The notes under the pieces were generated by a model, which was not told the origin of the DNA, made no database searches, and saw only the letters and a list, made by a program, of their open reading frames with translations. The translations under genes and the position numbers were made by a program. Below, piece after piece: positions 42,612 to 54,202 of a stretch of DNA of 64,000 nucleotides. The DNA is from Comamonas sp. Its GTDB lineage: Bacteria > Pseudomonadota > Gammaproteobacteria > Burkholderiales > Burkholderiaceae_C. The stretch is taken from contig JADMKK010000008.1 of NCBI GenBank assembly GCA_015478895.1, forward strand, positions 1-64,000. The letters run 5' to 3'. Positions within the stretch are counted from its first letter, which is position 1, and every line of letters begins with the position of its first letter.

Positions 42612-45600
42612 TCAGCGCGCCAGCACGGCTGCCAGTGCCTGCCCGGTGTGCGTATTCAGCGCCACCACTTCTTCTGGCGTGCCTGCCGCCACAATGCGGC
42701 CTCCACCGCTGCCGCCTTCGGGGCCCAGATCAATGATCCAGTCGGCTTCCGCAATCACATCGAGATCGTGCTCAATGACGATCACGCTGTGGCCGCCATG
42801 GACCAGGCGGTGCAGCACGTGGATCAGCTTGTCCACATCGGCCATGTGCAGACCCACCGTGGGCTCGTCCAGCACATACAGCGTGTGCGGCACCTTGTTA
42901 CCGCGCTTGGTGATGTCGTCGCGCACTTTGGTCAGCTCGGTCACCAGCTTGATGCGCTGGGCTTCGCCGCCGCTCAAGGTGGGCGAGGGCTGGCCCAGCG
43001 TCAGATAGCCCAGGCCCACGTCCTTGAGCAACTGCAGCGGATGCGCAATGTTCTGCATGCTGGCGAAGAATTCCACGGCCTCGTCCACCTCCATTTGCAG
43101 CACATCGCCAATGCTTTTGCCGCGCCAGGTCACGGCCAGCGTCTCGGGGTTAAAGCGCGCGCCACGGCAGGTCTCGCAGGGCACTTTCACATCGGGCAAA
43201 AAGCTCATCTCAATGGTGCGCATGCCCTGGCCTTCACAGCCGGGGCAACGGCCTTCGCCGGTATTAAAACTGAAGCGCCCGGCACCGTAACCACGGGCCT
43301 TGGCCTCCAAAGTGTCGGCAAACAGTTTGCGGATGGTGTCCCAGAAACCAATGTAGGTGGCAGGGCAGGAACGCGGCGTTTTGCCAATCGGCGTCTGGTC
43401 GACTTCCAGCACGCGGTCGATACTTTCGGTGCCCCAGATGGCTTCGCAGCCCAGCAGCTTCGGCGTTTTTCCGGCCTCGGCTGCTTCACGGCCTGCTTTG
43501 GTGCTGCGTTGGCTCACCAAGGCTTCGACGTTGGTCAGCAACACATCACGGGCGAGTGTGGATTTGCCCGAGCCCGAGACCCCGGTGATGGCCACCAGCC
43601 GCTTGAGCGGCACGCTGGCTTCAATGTCTTGCAGGTTGTGCAGATCAGCGCCGTTAATCACCAGCCATTGCAGCGGGCCCGTGGCTTTGTTGGTGGGCTT
43701 TCGTAGCTCAGCATTGAGCGCTGCGCTGTCCGCCGTCAAAGCCGCTGCGGCATCGGCTGCGATTTGTTTTTTAGTGCGTTTTTTGGGTTTTGCCGTTGCT
43801 GGTTCTAGGTTGGTAGCTTCGGAATTGATAGTTGCTGCATCGGCTACACCATGTACCAGGCGGCGTGCCTGGAAGGGATGGCGCATGGCATGCAGCAGGT
43901 AGCGGCCTGTTTGCGAATCTGCCGCGGCCATGATGTCTTCGGGCGTGCCCTGGGCCACCAAGTGCCCGCCGCGCTTGCCGGCGCTGGGGCCGATGTCGAT
44001 CACATGGTCGGCGCGGCGGATGGTGTCTTCATCGTGCTCCACCACCACCAGGGTGTTGCCCTTTTCGCCCAGCTTGTGCAGGGCGTTGAGCAGGATGTGG
44101 TTGTCGCGTGCGTGCAAGCCAATCGTGGGCTCGTCCAGCACATAGCACACGCCCTGCAGATTGCTACCCAGTTGCGCAGCCAGGCGAATGCGCTGCGCCT
44201 CACCACCACTCAAGGTGGGCGCGCCACGGTCGAGTGTCAGGTAGTTCAGGCCGACTTCTTCGAGGAACTCCAGGCGGCCCAGAATTTCGGGCAGCAGGTC
44301 GCGGGCAATGTCGGTTTCGCGGCCGGTGGTCTGTAAAGCCTGGAACCACTCGCGCAACGCAGTGACCGATTGCTGCGCCAGCTGGGTAATGCTCTGGCCA
44401 TGGAACTGCACCGCGCGTGCCGTGGCATTCAGGCGCGTGCCTTGGCAGGTAGGGCAGGTGCATTCCTCCAGGTCATCAACCTCGCTGGCGGTAAAGCTCA
44501 CTTCACGCCCGCGATTGTCTTCGGCCAAGGTGCTGTCGTCGTAGACCTTGCGCTGGTCTTTATTGAGCTTGACGCCCGTGCCCACGCAGTCGGGGCACCA
44601 GCCGTGTTTGCTGTTGTACGAGAACAAGGCCGGTTGCAGCTCGGAATAACTGGTGGCGCAAATCGGGCACGCGCGCTGGGTGGAGTACACCTGCAGCGTG
44701 CCCACGCCCAGGCCTTGCTCAGGGGCCGCAATCGCCGCTTCCAGGTTGTCGATGCCCGACAGCACATGCACCACGCCTTTACCGGCTTCCAGCGTTTTGG
44801 TCAGCTGTGCGCGCAGTTCTTTTTCATTTGCGGCCGTGACTTTGACGCTGGCGACGGGCAGCTCGATGGAGTGTTCCTTGAAGCGATCCAGACGCGGGAA
44901 GCCGGTGGTCGGCAAGAATGCACCATCCACGCGCAGGTGCGTGTAGCCCTTGGGGCGCGCCCAGTCGGCCAACTCGGTGTAGATGCCTTTGCGGTTGACG
45001 ACCAGCGGCGCCAGCAGGCCAATGTGCTGCCCTTTGAACTGGCTCAGTAACTGGGCGGCAATACGCTCCGGCGTTTGGGGCTCCACGGCTGCACCGTCGT
45101 ACACGCAGTGCTGGGTGCCCAGCTTGACGTACAGCAGGCGCAGGAAGTGCCACACCTCAGTGGTTGTGCCCACGGTGGATTTGCGCCCGCCGCGCGAGAG
45201 GCGCTGCTCAATCGCCACGGTGGGCGGAATGCCCCAGACGGCATCGACTTCAGGGCGGCCAGCAGGCTGCACGATGGAGCGGGCATAGGCGTTCAGCGAT
45301 TCCAGATATCGGCGCTGGCCTTCGTTGAAGAGAATGTCAAATGCCAGCGTGGATTTGCCAGAGCCGGACACGCCGGTCACCACGTTGAACTTGCCGCGTG
45401 GAATGTCCACGCTCAGGCCCTTCAGGTTGTGCTCGCGGGCGTTCACAATTTCAATGGAATTTTTGGCCATTCGCCTAGGCACAGCAACGATCTTTAGCTC
45501 TTTTTTATAGAGCATGGGCGCGACTTCTTCCACCAGCTGGCCACCCACGCCCATCGCCAGATCGTATTCGCGCAGCGCCTGCGCGGTGTGCGATCCGGGG

Positions 45601-48542
45601 ACATGGCGCACGTCTTCCGGTGTGCCTTGGGCGATGATCTGGCCGCCTTCGTCACCGCCCTCGGGGCCCAGGTCAATCAGCCAATCGCTGGCGCGAATCA
45701 CGTCCAGGTTGTGCTCGATGACGATCAGGCTGTGCCCCGCTTCCAGCAGCTTGCGCAGCGCGCGCATGAGCTTGGCAATGTCCTCAAAGTGCAGGCCGGT
45801 GGTGGGTTCGTCAAACAAAAACAGCGTGCCTTTGCGCGCAATCTTTTGTTTGGATTTGGAGGCGGTTTTGGCAGCCTCAGCCAGAAAACCGGCGAGCTTG
45901 AGGCGCTGCGCCTCGCCGCCTGACAAGGTTGGCACGGGCTGGCCCAGCTTCACATACTCCAGCCCCACATCGACGATGGGCTGCAGCGCGCGGATTACGT
46001 CTTTGTCGCTGGCAAACAAGCTGGCGGCTTCGGCCACAGTCAGCGCCAGCACATCGGCTACGTTGAGCGCACGGCCCTCGCGTTCGATGGTGACTTCCAG
46101 AATCTCGTCGCGGTAACGGCTGCCGTTGCAGTCCGGGCAGCGCAGGTAGACGTCCGAGAGGAATTGCATTTCCACATGCTCAAAGCCCGAGCCGCCGCAG
46201 GTGGGGCAGCGGCCATCGCCGCTGTTAAAGCTGAACTTGCTGGCCGTGTAGCCGCGCTGTGCGGACAGCGGCGCCAGCGCAAACAGCTCACGCAGGCTGT
46301 CCCAGGCGCCCACATAGCTGGCCGGGTTGGAGCGGGCGGTTTTGCCAATCGGCGACTGGTCGACAAACACCACATCGGCCAAGTGATCGGCGCCCAGCAG
46401 GCGGTCATGCAAGCCGGGGCTGTCCGTCGGTTTGCCAAAGTGGCGCAGCAGGGCGGGCGCGAGGATGTCCTGAATCAGCGAAGACTTGCCGGAGCCTGAA
46501 ACGCCGGTGATGGTGACCAAGCGCTGCAGCGGGAAGTCGACCTGCAGGTTCTGCAGGTTGTGCTCGCGCGCACCTTCCAGAACTAAGCGCGGCGTGGCTT
46601 CGGTCACCATGCGCTTGACGCCAAAACCCACTTGTTTGCGACCGCCCAGATAAGCGCCGGTCAGCGTATCCGTGTGGCGCAGTGCTTCGGGGGTGCCGTC
46701 AAACACAATCTGGCCGCCCTTGGCACCGGGGCCGGGCCCCATGTCAATCATGCGGTCGGCGGCAAACATCACGGCGGGGTCGTGCTCCACCACCACCAGC
46801 GTGTTGCCTGCATCGCGCAGGCGGTGCATGGCTTGCGTGATGCGCTCCATGTCGCGCGGGTGCAGGCCAATGCTGGGCTCATCGAGCACAAACAAGGTGT
46901 TGACCAGCGAGGTGCCCAGGGCCGTGGTCAGGTTGATGCGCTGTACTTCACCGCCGGACAGGGTACGGCTTTGGCGATCCAGTGTGAGGTAGCCAATGCC
47001 CACATCGACCAGGTATTTCAGGCGCGTGCCGATTTCTTCGTTGAGCAGTTTGAGCGCCTGCAGTTCGCCTTCGGCCAGCTCTGTCTGGTTGCCCAGTTGC
47101 AGGCTTTCAAAGAAGCTGCGCAAGCGCGTGATGGGCAGTCGCATCAAATCATGCAGGCACAGGCCGGGCAGGGCTTCCAGCAGCGCGCGGCTCCACGCTA
47201 CGCCCGTAGGCATGAAACGTTGTTCGGCAGGCAGCACCGCATCAGCTTGTGCCTTGCTGCCCATGCGCCACAGCAGGCTTTCGGTTTTCAGGCGCGCGCC
47301 AGCGCAGGTGGGGCATTGCGTGTAGCCGCGGTACTTGGACAACAGCACACGAATGTGCATCTTGTAGGTCTTGGTTTCCAGGTATTCAAAGAAGCGGCGA
47401 ATGCCATACCACTGCTTGTTCCACGTACCTTTCCACAGCGGCGAGCCCTCGATCACCCAGTGGCGCTGCTCCGCAGTGAGCTTGCCCCAGGCGATATCGC
47501 GCGGAATGCCTTCGGCCTCGGCGTGGCGCATCAGGTCGTCCTGGATCTCTTTCCAACCCGGAGTCTGGATGGGTTTGATGGCACCGGTGCGCAGCGTCAG
47601 CTTGTCATTCGGGATCACCAAGCCCCAGTCCACACCAATCACACGGCCAAAACCCCGGCAGGCTTCGCAGGCCCCCACGGCAGAGTTGAACGAGAACAGC
47701 GAGGGCATGGGTGCGGTGTAGCTCAGATGGCTCTCGGGGCAATGCAGACCTTGTGAAAAACGCCAGGCATAGGGCTCGCCTTCATCGGGCATGACGTAGA
47801 CGGTCAGATGGCCATTGCCGCGTTTGAGGGCCACATCAATGGCCTCCATGGCCCGCGCGCGTTCGGTGCGGTTGACGCGAAAGCGGTCGGCCACGACATC
47901 CAGCACTTTGACTTTCTCTGGCGGCGCTGTCTTGGCCTTTTTGCCTTTGGCGGGTTCTTCGACCTCGGTGGCGCGCTCCACTTCGCGCTCTGCTTGCACC
48001 TTGGTAAAGCCACTGGCGGACAACCATTGTTCGACTTCGTCTTGTGAGGTATTGGCAGGCAGCTCGACAGGGAATGTCAGTGCAATGCGCGGATCGCCTG
48101 CAGCTTCGCAGCGCTTTTGCAGCGCTGCAAAAATCGTTTCATTGGTGTCGTGCTGCACCGGCAGGCCGGTCTGGCGGTCAAACAGGTGCGCAGCGCGTGC
48201 AAATAGCAGCTTGAGGTGGTCATTCAACTCCGTCATCGTGCCCACGGTAGAGCGGGAGTTGCGCACGGGGTTGGTCTGGTCAATGGCAATCGCAGGCGGC
48301 ACGCCTTCCACGCGGTCTACTGCAGGCTTGTCCATGCGATCCAGGAACTGGCGCGCATAGGCGCTGAAGGTCTCGACATAGCGGCGTTGGCCTTCAGCAA
48401 ACAAGGTGTCAAACACCAGGCTGGATTTGCCCGAGCCGCTGGGCCCGGTCACCACGGTCAGTTCACCGATGTTGATATCGAGATCCACGTTTTGCAGGTT
48501 GTGCTGGCGGGCGCCACGGATGCGAATCTGGCCTTGGGTCAT
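42612..48542 (-). CDS. uvrA: Double-length UvrA-type excinuclease ABC subunit A (two fused UvrA units)
   Basis: The 1976-residue protein is about twice the length of E. coli UvrA (940 aa). It has four Walker A sites, near residues 34 ([11 protein letters not shown]), 681, 1056 and 1652 (each [10 protein letters not shown]). It has four LSGGE signatures, near 526, 874, 1445 and 1857, and four intact Walker B motifs ([36 protein letters not shown]). Zinc-finger pairs [11 protein letters not shown]...CPDCNG and CPGCEGQG...CETCRG occur in both halves. The junction is near residue 1035. The second half carries a basic Ala/Lys-rich linker at about 1560-1620. It should recognise DNA lesions. Such long forms accompany a normal UvrA in some relatives, so it may not be the main repair UvrA here. 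Confidence 0.93.
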   Translation of the reverse strand: MTQGQIRIRGARQHNLQNVDLDINIGELTVVTGPSGSGKSSLVFDTLFAEGQRRYVETFSAYARQFLDRMDKPAVDRVEGVPPAIAIDQTNPVRNSRSTVGTMTELNDHLKLLFARAAHLFDRQTGLPVQHDTNETIFAALQKRCEAAGDPRIALTFPVELPANTSQDEVEQWLSASGFTKVQAEREVERATEVEEPAKGKKAKTAPPEKVKVLDVVADRFRVNRTERARAMEAIDVALKRGNGHLTVYVMPDEGEPYAWRFSQGLHCPESHLSYTAPMPSLFSFNSAVGACEACRGFGRVIGVDWGLVIPNDKLTLRTGAIKPIQTPGWKEIQDDLMRHAEAEGIPRDIAWGKLTAEQRHWVIEGSPLWKGTWNKQWYGIRRFFEYLETKTYKMHIRVLLSKYRGYTQCPTCAGARLKTESLLWRMGSKAQADAVLPAEQRFMPTGVAWSRALLEALPGLCLHDLMRLPITRLRSFFESLQLGNQTELAEGELQALKLLNEEIGTRLKYLVDVGIGYLTLDRQSRTLSGGEVQRINLTTALGTSLVNTLFVLDEPSIGLHPRDMERITQAMHRLRDAGNTLVVVEHDPAVMFAADRMIDMGPGPGAKGGQIVFDGTPEALRHTDTLTGAYLGGRKQVGFGVKRMVTEATPRLVLEGAREHNLQNLQVDFPLQRLVTITGVSGSGKSSLIQDILAPALLRHFGKPTDSPGLHDRLLGADHLADVVFVDQSPIGKTARSNPASYVGAWDSLRELFALAPLSAQRGYTASKFSFNSGDGRCPTCGGSGFEHVEMQFLSDVYLRCPDCNGSRYRDEILEVTIEREGRALNVADVLALTVAEAASLFASDKDVIRALQPIVDVGLEYVKLGQPVPTLSGGEAQRLKLAGFLAEAAKTASKSKQKIARKGTLFLFDEPTTGLHFEDIAKLMRALRKLLEAGHSLIVIEHNLDVIRASDWLIDLGPEGGDEGGQIIAQGTPEDVRHVPGSHTAQALREYDLAMGVGGQLVEEVAPMLYKKELKIVAVPRRMAKNSIEIVNAREHNLKGLSVDIPRGKFNVVTGVSGSGKSTLAFDILFNEGQRRYLESLNAYARSIVQPAGRPEVDAVWGIPPTVAIEQRLSRGGRKSTVGTTTEVWHFLRLLYVKLGTQHCVYDGAAVEPQTPERIAAQLLSQFKGQHIGLLAPLVVNRKGIYTELADWARPKGYTHLRVDGAFLPTTGFPRLDRFKEHSIELPVASVKVTAANEKELRAQLTKTLEAGKGVVHVLSGIDNLEAAIAAPEQGLGVGTLQVYSTQRACPICATSYSELQPALFSYNSKHGWCPDCVGTGVKLNKDQRKVYDDSTLAEDNRGREVSFTASEVDDLEECTCPTCQGTRLNATARAVQFHGQSITQLAQQSVTALREWFQALQTTGRETDIARDLLPEILGRLEFLEEVGLNYLTLDRGAPTLSGGEAQRIRLAAQLGSNLQGVCYVLDEPTIGLHARDNHILLNALHKLGEKGNTLVVVEHDEDTIRRADHVIDIGPSAGKRGGHLVAQGTPEDIMAAADSQTGRYLLHAMRHPFQARRLVHGVADAATINSEATNLEPATAKPKKRTKKQIAADAAAALTADSAALNAELRKPTNKATGPLQWLVINGADLHNLQDIEASVPLKRLVAITGVSGSGKSTLARDVLLTNVEALVSQRSTKAGREAAEAGKTPKLLGCEAIWGTESIDRVLEVDQTPIGKTPRSCPATYIGFWDTIRKLFADTLEAKARGYGAGRFSFNTGEGRCPGCEGQGMRTIEMSFLPDVKVPCETCRGARFNPETLAVTWRGKSIGDVLQMEVDEAVEFFASMQNIAHPLQLLKDVGLGYLTLGQPSPTLSGGEAQRIKLVTELTKVRDDITKRGNKVPHTLYVLDEPTVGLHMADVDKLIHVLHRLVHGGHSVIVIEHDLDVIAEADWIIDLGPEGGSGGGRIVAAGTPEEVVALNTHTGQALAAVLAR

Positions 48543-48665
48543 GGTGTGCTGCGCTGTGTAGAGGCTTTAAAAAGAAAGCGGCCGATCATTCTAGGCAGGG
48601 AGATGCCGTTTGTCGGTCTGCTGCGTGAAAGCGCATGCGATCTTTGCTGGTAAGCCAAAAGGAAA

Positions 48666-48693
48666 AAGGGCCTGCCCTTGCGGACAAGCCCTT
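48666..48693 (-). terminator. Probable terminator of the second MHS transporter gene
   Basis: AAGGGC and GCCCTT, with an inner CTTG/CAAG hairpin, are followed on the minus strand by TTTTTCC, about 20 bp after the transporter stop. Confidence 0.6.
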
Positions 48694-48712
48694 GCAGAAG
48701 GGATCTCAACAA

Positions 48713-50053
48713 TTACTTGCGTTTGGTTTCCAGGGCGCGGTTCAGGCCCAGCGCGGCCAAGGTACACAACGCCCCCGACAACAGGTAGCCGCCCACGGCC
48801 ACAGGGCCAAAGTGCGACGACAGGTACAAGGCCACGAGTGGCGCAAAAGCGGCCCCCAGCAACCAAGCCAAGTCGGCCGAGTAGGCCGCGCCCACATACC
48901 GGTACTTGCGCGAAAAATTGGCCGTGACCGTGCCGGAGGACTGTCCATAAGACAGGCCCAGTAAGGCAAAGCCCATCAAAATAAAAATGTTTTGACCGGA
49001 CGTGCCGCCATCCAGCAGCATTGGCGCAGCAAAGCTGAACAGACCAATCAAGACAGCCATGGAGCCCAGGGTATTGCGACGACCAAATTTGTCAGCCATC
49101 CACCCCGAGAGCACCATCGCCCCACAGGCGATCACAGCGCCCAGCACCTGCATCCACAAAATCTGCGTAATGGGTGCGTCACCGTACAAGGTCATCCACG
49201 ACAGCGGGAACACGGTGACCAAGTGGAACAGTGCAAAGCTGGCCAGGGCCGCCAGTGCGCCCAAAAAGACGTTTTTACCTTCACCGCTGCGTGTCATTTC
49301 AAAGGTGCGTGATGGTGACAATTCCAGATTTTTGAACATGCTGGTGTATTCGTCCGCAGCGACCAAGCGCAGACGGGCAAACAGGGCAACGACGTTGATG
49401 GCAAAGGCCACGCAGAAAGGATAGCGCCAGCCCCAGGCGATGAACTCTTCATGGCTCAACTGGCTATGAATGAACGCAAAGACAGACGCAGCGATCACAA
49501 AACCAATGGGAGCTCCCAACTGGCCAATCATGGCGTACCAGCCACGCTTTTCCTTGGGTGCATTCATTGCGAGCAGGGAGGGCAGACCTTCCCAGGAGCC
49601 GCCGACCGCCAAACCTTGGGCTACACGCAGGCCTGCCAGATACCAGATGGCCTGCATTCCAATGCTTTCATAACTGGGGAGCAGTGCAATGCCGACGGTG
49701 GCGCTGCCGAGCAGGAACAAAGCAATCGTCAGCTTCACCGCCATGCCCCAGTGGCGCTGCACCGTCATGCCCAAAGCAGTACCAATAGGGCGCGCGATAA
49801 AGGCCAGGGCAAAGAGGGCGAACGCAGCCAGCATGCCTTCCAAGGTGGACAAGAAGGGGAAGTAGACGTAGGGAAAGACCAAAACGCAGGCAATACCGAA
49901 AACAAAAAAGTCAAAATATTCGGAAGCCCGCCCGATAATTACGCCCGCTGCAATTTCGCCTGGGGTGACATGTTCATGCCCATGAACATCTGCGAGGTTT
50001 GCGTCAATCGATCCAGGGCCCATGTTATGGCTGGGTGGTGCATAGCCTGTCAT
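48713..50053 (-). CDS. MFS transporter, metabolite:H+ symporter (MHS) type
   Basis: The 446-residue protein has 12 predicted helices and the MHS features GRASEYFDFFVFGIACVLVF and LALAFIARPIGTALGMTVQRH. Its N-terminal 35 residues are polar and histidine-containing. A C-terminal LGLNRALETKRK tail closes it. It has the normal length, unlike the MHS protein at 1716-3404. It lies divergent from cyoA across a 420-bp region that holds a perfect inverted repeat (50151-50181) about 100 bp from its start. It probably takes up an organic acid, but no substrate is evident. Confidence 0.9.
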   Translation of the reverse strand: MTGYAPPSHNMGPGSIDANLADVHGHEHVTPGEIAAGVIIGRASEYFDFFVFGIACVLVFPYVYFPFLSTLEGMLAAFALFALAFIARPIGTALGMTVQRHWGMAVKLTIALFLLGSATVGIALLPSYESIGMQAIWYLAGLRVAQGLAVGGSWEGLPSLLAMNAPKEKRGWYAMIGQLGAPIGFVIAASVFAFIHSQLSHEEFIAWGWRYPFCVAFAINVVALFARLRLVAADEYTSMFKNLELSPSRTFEMTRSGEGKNVFLGALAALASFALFHLVTVFPLSWMTLYGDAPITQILWMQVLGAVIACGAMVLSGWMADKFGRRNTLGSMAVLIGLFSFAAPMLLDGGTSGQNIFILMGFALLGLSYGQSSGTVTANFSRKYRYVGAAYSADLAWLLGAAFAPLVALYLSSHFGPVAVGGYLLSGALCTLAALGLNRALETKRK

Positions 50054-50150
50054 AGATGCAATCTCCTCAAAACGATGTACCCGTTGTACGCGGCTTGACG
50101 CATGTCAACAAGCAAGGATTGCCCGCGCTTTCTGTAGGAAAACGCGAGTT

Positions 50151-50181
50151 TTTGTAATCAAGGCAACGTTTTGATTACAAA
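50151..50181. promoter_or_regulatory. Perfect 11-bp inverted repeat between the MHS transporter and cyoA, probable operator
   Basis: TTTGTAATCAA and TTGATTACAAA are exact reverse complements with a 9-base spacer (31 bp in all). The site lies about 100 bp before the transporter start and about 290 bp before cyoA, in an otherwise gene-free 420-bp region (50054-50474). No T-tract follows. Confidence 0.55.
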
Positions 50182-50239
50182 GACCACGGCGTAGCTGTGG
50201 TGTTCATCGTGGCGCAAACGCCCCAAGTTGGGGGCGGGC

Positions 50240-50253
50240 TTGACTTTTATCAA
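50240..50253. promoter_or_regulatory. FNR/ANR-type box upstream of cyoABCD
   Basis: TTGACTTTTATCAA matches the FNR/ANR consensus TTGAT-N4-ATCAA with one mismatch, and its outer ends CTTGA/TCAAG are a perfect dyad. It lies 220 bp before the cyoA start. Oxygen-dependent repression of cyo genes by FNR-type regulators is known in proteobacteria. Confidence 0.5.
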
Positions 50254-50474
50254 GATGTTTTTCTTATTTCAGTATTTGCTGAAAAATCAATGATTTAGCG
50301 TTTGTTTGATGGAGGTCTGTTGACATCCTCGGGTGCATGCTTCCTACATAAAGACATCACAGTCCACTGCGTTGACTCGCAGCGAGTGGGAAGAAGATCC
50401 CCGACAAGAGTAAATTCAGATTGTTTTGTAATCCGCGTTTACACCTAACAACGCGCGTTTTTCGCGTTAAGAGC

Positions 50475-51509
50475 ATGCCTAAATCCACGGAAATCCGCGG
50501 GCCAGCCTGGCTCGCTGCGGCAGCCTTACTTGCGACCCTTACGGGCTGCAGTAAAGCCGTCGTGCTTAATCCCGCAGGGGACATTGCTGCCCAGCAAGGC
50601 GACTTGGTGGTGACTGCCACCTTGTTGATGCTGGTCATCATCATTCCTGTGATCCTGCTGACTTTGTTGTTTGCCTGGAAGTATCGCCAGTCGAATACGG
50701 AGGCAGAGTACGACCCTGAGTGGCACCACTCGACAGCCTTGGAGCTTGTGATATGGAGCGTTCCGCTCATCATCATCATCGCTTTGGGTGCATTGACTTG
50801 GATCAGCACCCACAAGCTGGACCCTTACCGTCCGCTGGACCGTATTTCTGAGACGAAGCCGTTGGATCCCAACGTCAAGCCTTTAGAAGTACAAGTGGTG
50901 GCGCTGGACTGGAAGTGGATGTTCATCTATCCAGAGCAGGGCGTTGCTACCGTGAACGAAGTCGCTGTGCCTGTGGATCGCCCTGTGCGTTTCAAGCTGA
51001 CGGCCTCGCACACCATGTCTGCTTTCTATGTGCCTGACTTCGCCGGCATGATCTATGCCATGCCAGGGATGGAGACGCAGCTCAATGGCGTGATCAATAA
51101 GGAAGGTGTTTTCAAGGGAATGAACTCGCATTACAGCGGGGCAGGTTTCTCGGGAATGACTTTCAAGATGCACGGTCTGAGCAATGACGGTTTTGACGCT
51201 TGGGTGCAAAAAGCCAAGAGTGAAAACAGCGAACTGAACCGCCAGAGCTACCTTGACCTGGTCAAGCCTAGCGAGCGTCACCCTGTAACTCTCTTCTCCT
51301 CCGTACAGGACGGCTTGTATGACCGCGTGCTGAATATGTGCGTGGAAGAAGGAAAGATGTGTATGCATCACATGATGGCCATCGACGCTGCTGGCGGCGC
51401 GGCTTACATGAAGAAGGTGGGCTTGAACCTGCCCGAGGATGTGTGTTCTGTCGAAAACGCTGACCAAGTCGTGGCCCTGTTGGACCAACGCGCTTCGGCA
51501 CAGCAGTAA
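50475..51509 (+). CDS. cyoA: Cytochrome bo-type ubiquinol oxidase subunit II
   Basis: The 344-residue lipoprotein has a signal peptide ending LLATLTG-C and two transmembrane helices (TLLMLVIIIPVILLTLLFAW and LVIWSVPLIIIIALGALTWI), followed by a periplasmic cupredoxin domain (VVALDWKWMFIYPEQGVATV). The copper-A ligands of cytochrome c oxidases (CxxxC) are absent: the region reads NSHYSGAGFSGMTFK. This is the mark of quinol oxidases. The start at 50475 gives a proper signal peptide. It is the first gene of cyoABCD, with a 61-bp gap to cyoB. An FNR-type box lies upstream. Confidence 0.95.
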   Translation: MPKSTEIRGPAWLAAAALLATLTGCSKAVVLNPAGDIAAQQGDLVVTATLLMLVIIIPVILLTLLFAWKYRQSNTEAEYDPEWHHSTALELVIWSVPLIIIIALGALTWISTHKLDPYRPLDRISETKPLDPNVKPLEVQVVALDWKWMFIYPEQGVATVNEVAVPVDRPVRFKLTASHTMSAFYVPDFAGMIYAMPGMETQLNGVINKEGVFKGMNSHYSGAGFSGMTFKMHGLSNDGFDAWVQKAKSENSELNRQSYLDLVKPSERHPVTLFSSVQDGLYDRVLNMCVEEGKMCMHHMMAIDAAGGAAYMKKVGLNLPEDVCSVENADQVVALLDQRASAQQ

Positions 51510-51570
51510 GCAGTTGACGGAAGGAAAGCTGGCTGCGGCCCGCTTTTCGGCCATTTAGCAAGAGACCAAT

Positions 51571-53577
51571 ATGTCTGAACCAACAACGTTGACCCACGAC
51601 CCGCTCATCGGGCGGATCAACTGGGATTCCGTACCGATGGCGCATGAGCCCATTGTGTTGTGGACCTTTATCGCTGTGGTGCTTGGTGGTCTGGTGATGT
51701 TCGCAGCACTGACCAAATTCAAGCTCTGGGGCCCGCTGTGGCGTGACTGGATCTGTTCGATCGACCACAAGAAGATCGGCATCATGTACATCATCCTCGG
51801 TATCGTCATGCTGCTGCGTGGCTTTGCGGATGCGGTAATGATGCGTATCCAGCAAGCCATGGCTTTTGGCGATAACCTGGGTTATCTGCCTCCCCATCAC
51901 TACGACCAGATTTTCACGGCCCACGGCGTGATCATGATTTTCTTTGTGGCCATGCCTTTGGTCACAGGTTTCATGAACTACCTGATACCGCTACAGATCG
52001 GTGCACGTGACGTTTCCTTCCCCTTCTTGAACAACTTCTCCTTCTGGATGACCACCACGGGTGCCATCTTGGTCATGGTGTCTTTGTTCTTGGGTGAGTT
52101 CTCGACTTCGGGCTGGTTGGCGCTGTCCAATCTGGGCAACCAAAACCCGGGCGTGGGGCTGGATTACTACATCTGGGCACTGCAGTTATCGGGGATCGGA
52201 ACGACGCTGTCAGGTATTAACCTGATCGTCACCATCGTCAAGATGCGTGCCCCCGGCATGAATCTGATGAAGATGCCTGTGTTCGTGTGGACCTCGCTGT
52301 GTACCAACGCACTGATCGTGGCTTCGTTCCCGATCTTGACTGCAGCTTTGGTGCTCATGTCCATGGATCGGTACTTCGGTACCAACTTCTTCACGAATGA
52401 GCTGGGCGGCAACCCCATGCTGTACGTGAACCTGATCTGGATCTGGGGCCACCCTGAGGTCTACATCTTGATCTTGCCCGTGTTCGGTATCTTCTCCGAA
52501 ATCGTGGCCACTTACTCCAAGAAACGCCTGTTCGGCTACACCTCCATGGTGTATGCGACCGTGTGTATCACCGTGCTGTCGTGGTTGGTGTGGCTGCACC
52601 ACTTCTTCACCATGGGGTCCGGTGCGGCGGTGAATACCTTCTTCGGTATCACCACGATGATCATCTCGATCCCTACGGGCGCGAAGATCTTCAACTGGCT
52701 GTTCACCATGTACAAGGGTCGCATTGAATTCAAGCCGCCCATGATGTGGACGATTGGTTTCATGGTGACCTTCGCCATTGGCGGTATGACTGGCGTGTTG
52801 CTGGCCGTTCCTCCTGCTGACTTCGTGTTGCACAACTCGCTGTTCCTGATCGCTCACTTCCACAACGTAATCATTGGTGGTGTGGTGTTTGGCCTGCTGG
52901 CTGGTATCAACTACTGGTTCCCCAAGGCATTTGGCTACAAGCTCAATGAGTTCTGGGGCAAGGTGTCGTTCTGGTGCTGGTTGGTCGGTTTCTGGGTCGC
53001 GTTCACACCTTTGTACATCTTGGGCCTGATGGGTGTGACACGTCGTGTCAACCACTTTGATGACCAATCGCTGCAAATCTACTTTGTGATTGCTGCGGTA
53101 GGTGTGGCGATCATTGCTGCGGGTGTTGGCGCGTTCCTGCTGCAACTGGTGGTGTCCTACTTCCAGCGCGATCAACTGCGTGACAACAACGGCGACTCCT
53201 GGGGTTCTGGCCGTACGCTGGAGTGGGCTACTTCATCGCCTCCTCCTGTCTACAACTTCGCCAAGACTCCTGTGGTGCACGACATCGACGCTTGGTGGGA
53301 TATGAAGAAGCACGGTTATCAGCGTCCGCTGTCCGGCTTTGAAGACCTGCACATGCCTAAGAACACGGGCGCTGGTTTTGTTATCTCGATGATTGCCATG
53401 GTCCTGGGCTTTGCGCTGATCTGGCACATCTGGTGGCTGGCCATCGTTTCGTTCGCTGGTGTGATCATTGCTTCGATCGTTCACACGTTCAACTACAACC
53501 GCGACTACTACATCCCTGCATCTGAAGTGCAGGCGACAGAAGACGCTCGTACACAACAGCTTGCACGCCATGTCTAA
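51571..53577 (+). CDS. cyoB: Cytochrome bo-type ubiquinol oxidase subunit I
   Basis: The 668-residue haem-copper oxidase core subunit has the low-spin haem ligand in [16 protein letters not shown] and the copper-B/tyrosine motif [19 protein letters not shown]. It also has [20 protein letters not shown] and [13 protein letters not shown] with the two haem histidines. The quinol-site residues known from E. coli CyoB (R and D in [12 protein letters not shown] and Q in [13 protein letters not shown]) are all present. It reduces O2 to water with electrons from ubiquinol and pumps protons. The length matches E. coli CyoB (663 aa). It overlaps cyoC by 8 bases. Confidence 0.97.
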   Translation: MSEPTTLTHDPLIGRINWDSVPMAHEPIVLWTFIAVVLGGLVMFAALTKFKLWGPLWRDWICSIDHKKIGIMYIILGIVMLLRGFADAVMMRIQQAMAFGDNLGYLPPHHYDQIFTAHGVIMIFFVAMPLVTGFMNYLIPLQIGARDVSFPFLNNFSFWMTTTGAILVMVSLFLGEFSTSGWLALSNLGNQNPGVGLDYYIWALQLSGIGTTLSGINLIVTIVKMRAPGMNLMKMPVFVWTSLCTNALIVASFPILTAALVLMSMDRYFGTNFFTNELGGNPMLYVNLIWIWGHPEVYILILPVFGIFSEIVATYSKKRLFGYTSMVYATVCITVLSWLVWLHHFFTMGSGAAVNTFFGITTMIISIPTGAKIFNWLFTMYKGRIEFKPPMMWTIGFMVTFAIGGMTGVLLAVPPADFVLHNSLFLIAHFHNVIIGGVVFGLLAGINYWFPKAFGYKLNEFWGKVSFWCWLVGFWVAFTPLYILGLMGVTRRVNHFDDQSLQIYFVIAAVGVAIIAAGVGAFLLQLVVSYFQRDQLRDNNGDSWGSGRTLEWATSSPPPVYNFAKTPVVHDIDAWWDMKKHGYQRPLSGFEDLHMPKNTGAGFVISMIAMVLGFALIWHIWWLAIVSFAGVIIASIVHTFNYNRDYYIPASEVQATEDARTQQLARHV

Positions 53578-54202
53578 TCACACTATGTCTGCCGGCGCTG
53601 CCGGCGCGGTGGGCCAGCGCGAATACCATCCCGCGCATGAGCCCCACCCAGAAAACGGCACCTCGCTGGGCTTCTGGCTGTATCTGATGAGCGATTGCCT
53701 CATCTTTGCAGCACTGTTTGCGACGTGGGGTGTATTGGGCCGCAGCTACGCCGGTGGCCTCACCGGTGCTGAGCTGTTTGATCTGAAGCTGGTGGCGATC
53801 AACACGGCATTCCTGCTGCTGTCGTCGATTACTTTCGGCTTCGCGCTGATTCAGCGTCAAAAGGGCAACTTGGGCGGTACGCAGCTGTGGCTGGGCATCA
53901 CCTTCTTGTTCGGTCTGTCGTTCCTGGCGGTAGAAATCTATGAGTTCTACCACCTGTACCACCTGGGTGCGACCATCCAGTCCAGTGCCTTCCTGTCGTC
54001 GTTCTTCACGCTGGTGGGAACCCACGGCCTGCACGTGACTTTTGGTTTGATCTGGCTGATCGTGTTGATGATCCAGTTGAACAAGCACGGCATCACCCGT
54101 GAAAACACACGACGCCTGATGTGCCTGTCGATGTTCTGGCACTTCTTGGACGTGGTGTGGATCGGCGTGTTCACCTTTGTGTATTTGATGGGGGTGCTGT
54201 AA
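53570..54202 (+). CDS. cyoC: Cytochrome bo-type ubiquinol oxidase subunit III
   Basis: The 210-residue protein has five hydrophobic helices, starting with [20 protein letters not shown] and ending with [20 protein letters not shown], the standard subunit III pattern. The [13 protein letters not shown]-like segment ([20 protein letters not shown]) is also typical. Subunit III stabilises the oxidase core. ATG 53570 overlaps the cyoB end by 8 bases, indicating translational coupling; the ORF track start is too early. Confidence 0.95.
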   Translation: MSNHTMSAGAAGAVGQREYHPAHEPHPENGTSLGFWLYLMSDCLIFAALFATWGVLGRSYAGGLTGAELFDLKLVAINTAFLLLSSITFGFALIQRQKGNLGGTQLWLGITFLFGLSFLAVEIYEFYHLYHLGATIQSSAFLSSFFTLVGTHGLHVTFGLIWLIVLMIQLNKHGITRENTRRLMCLSMFWHFLDVVWIGVFTFVYLMGVL

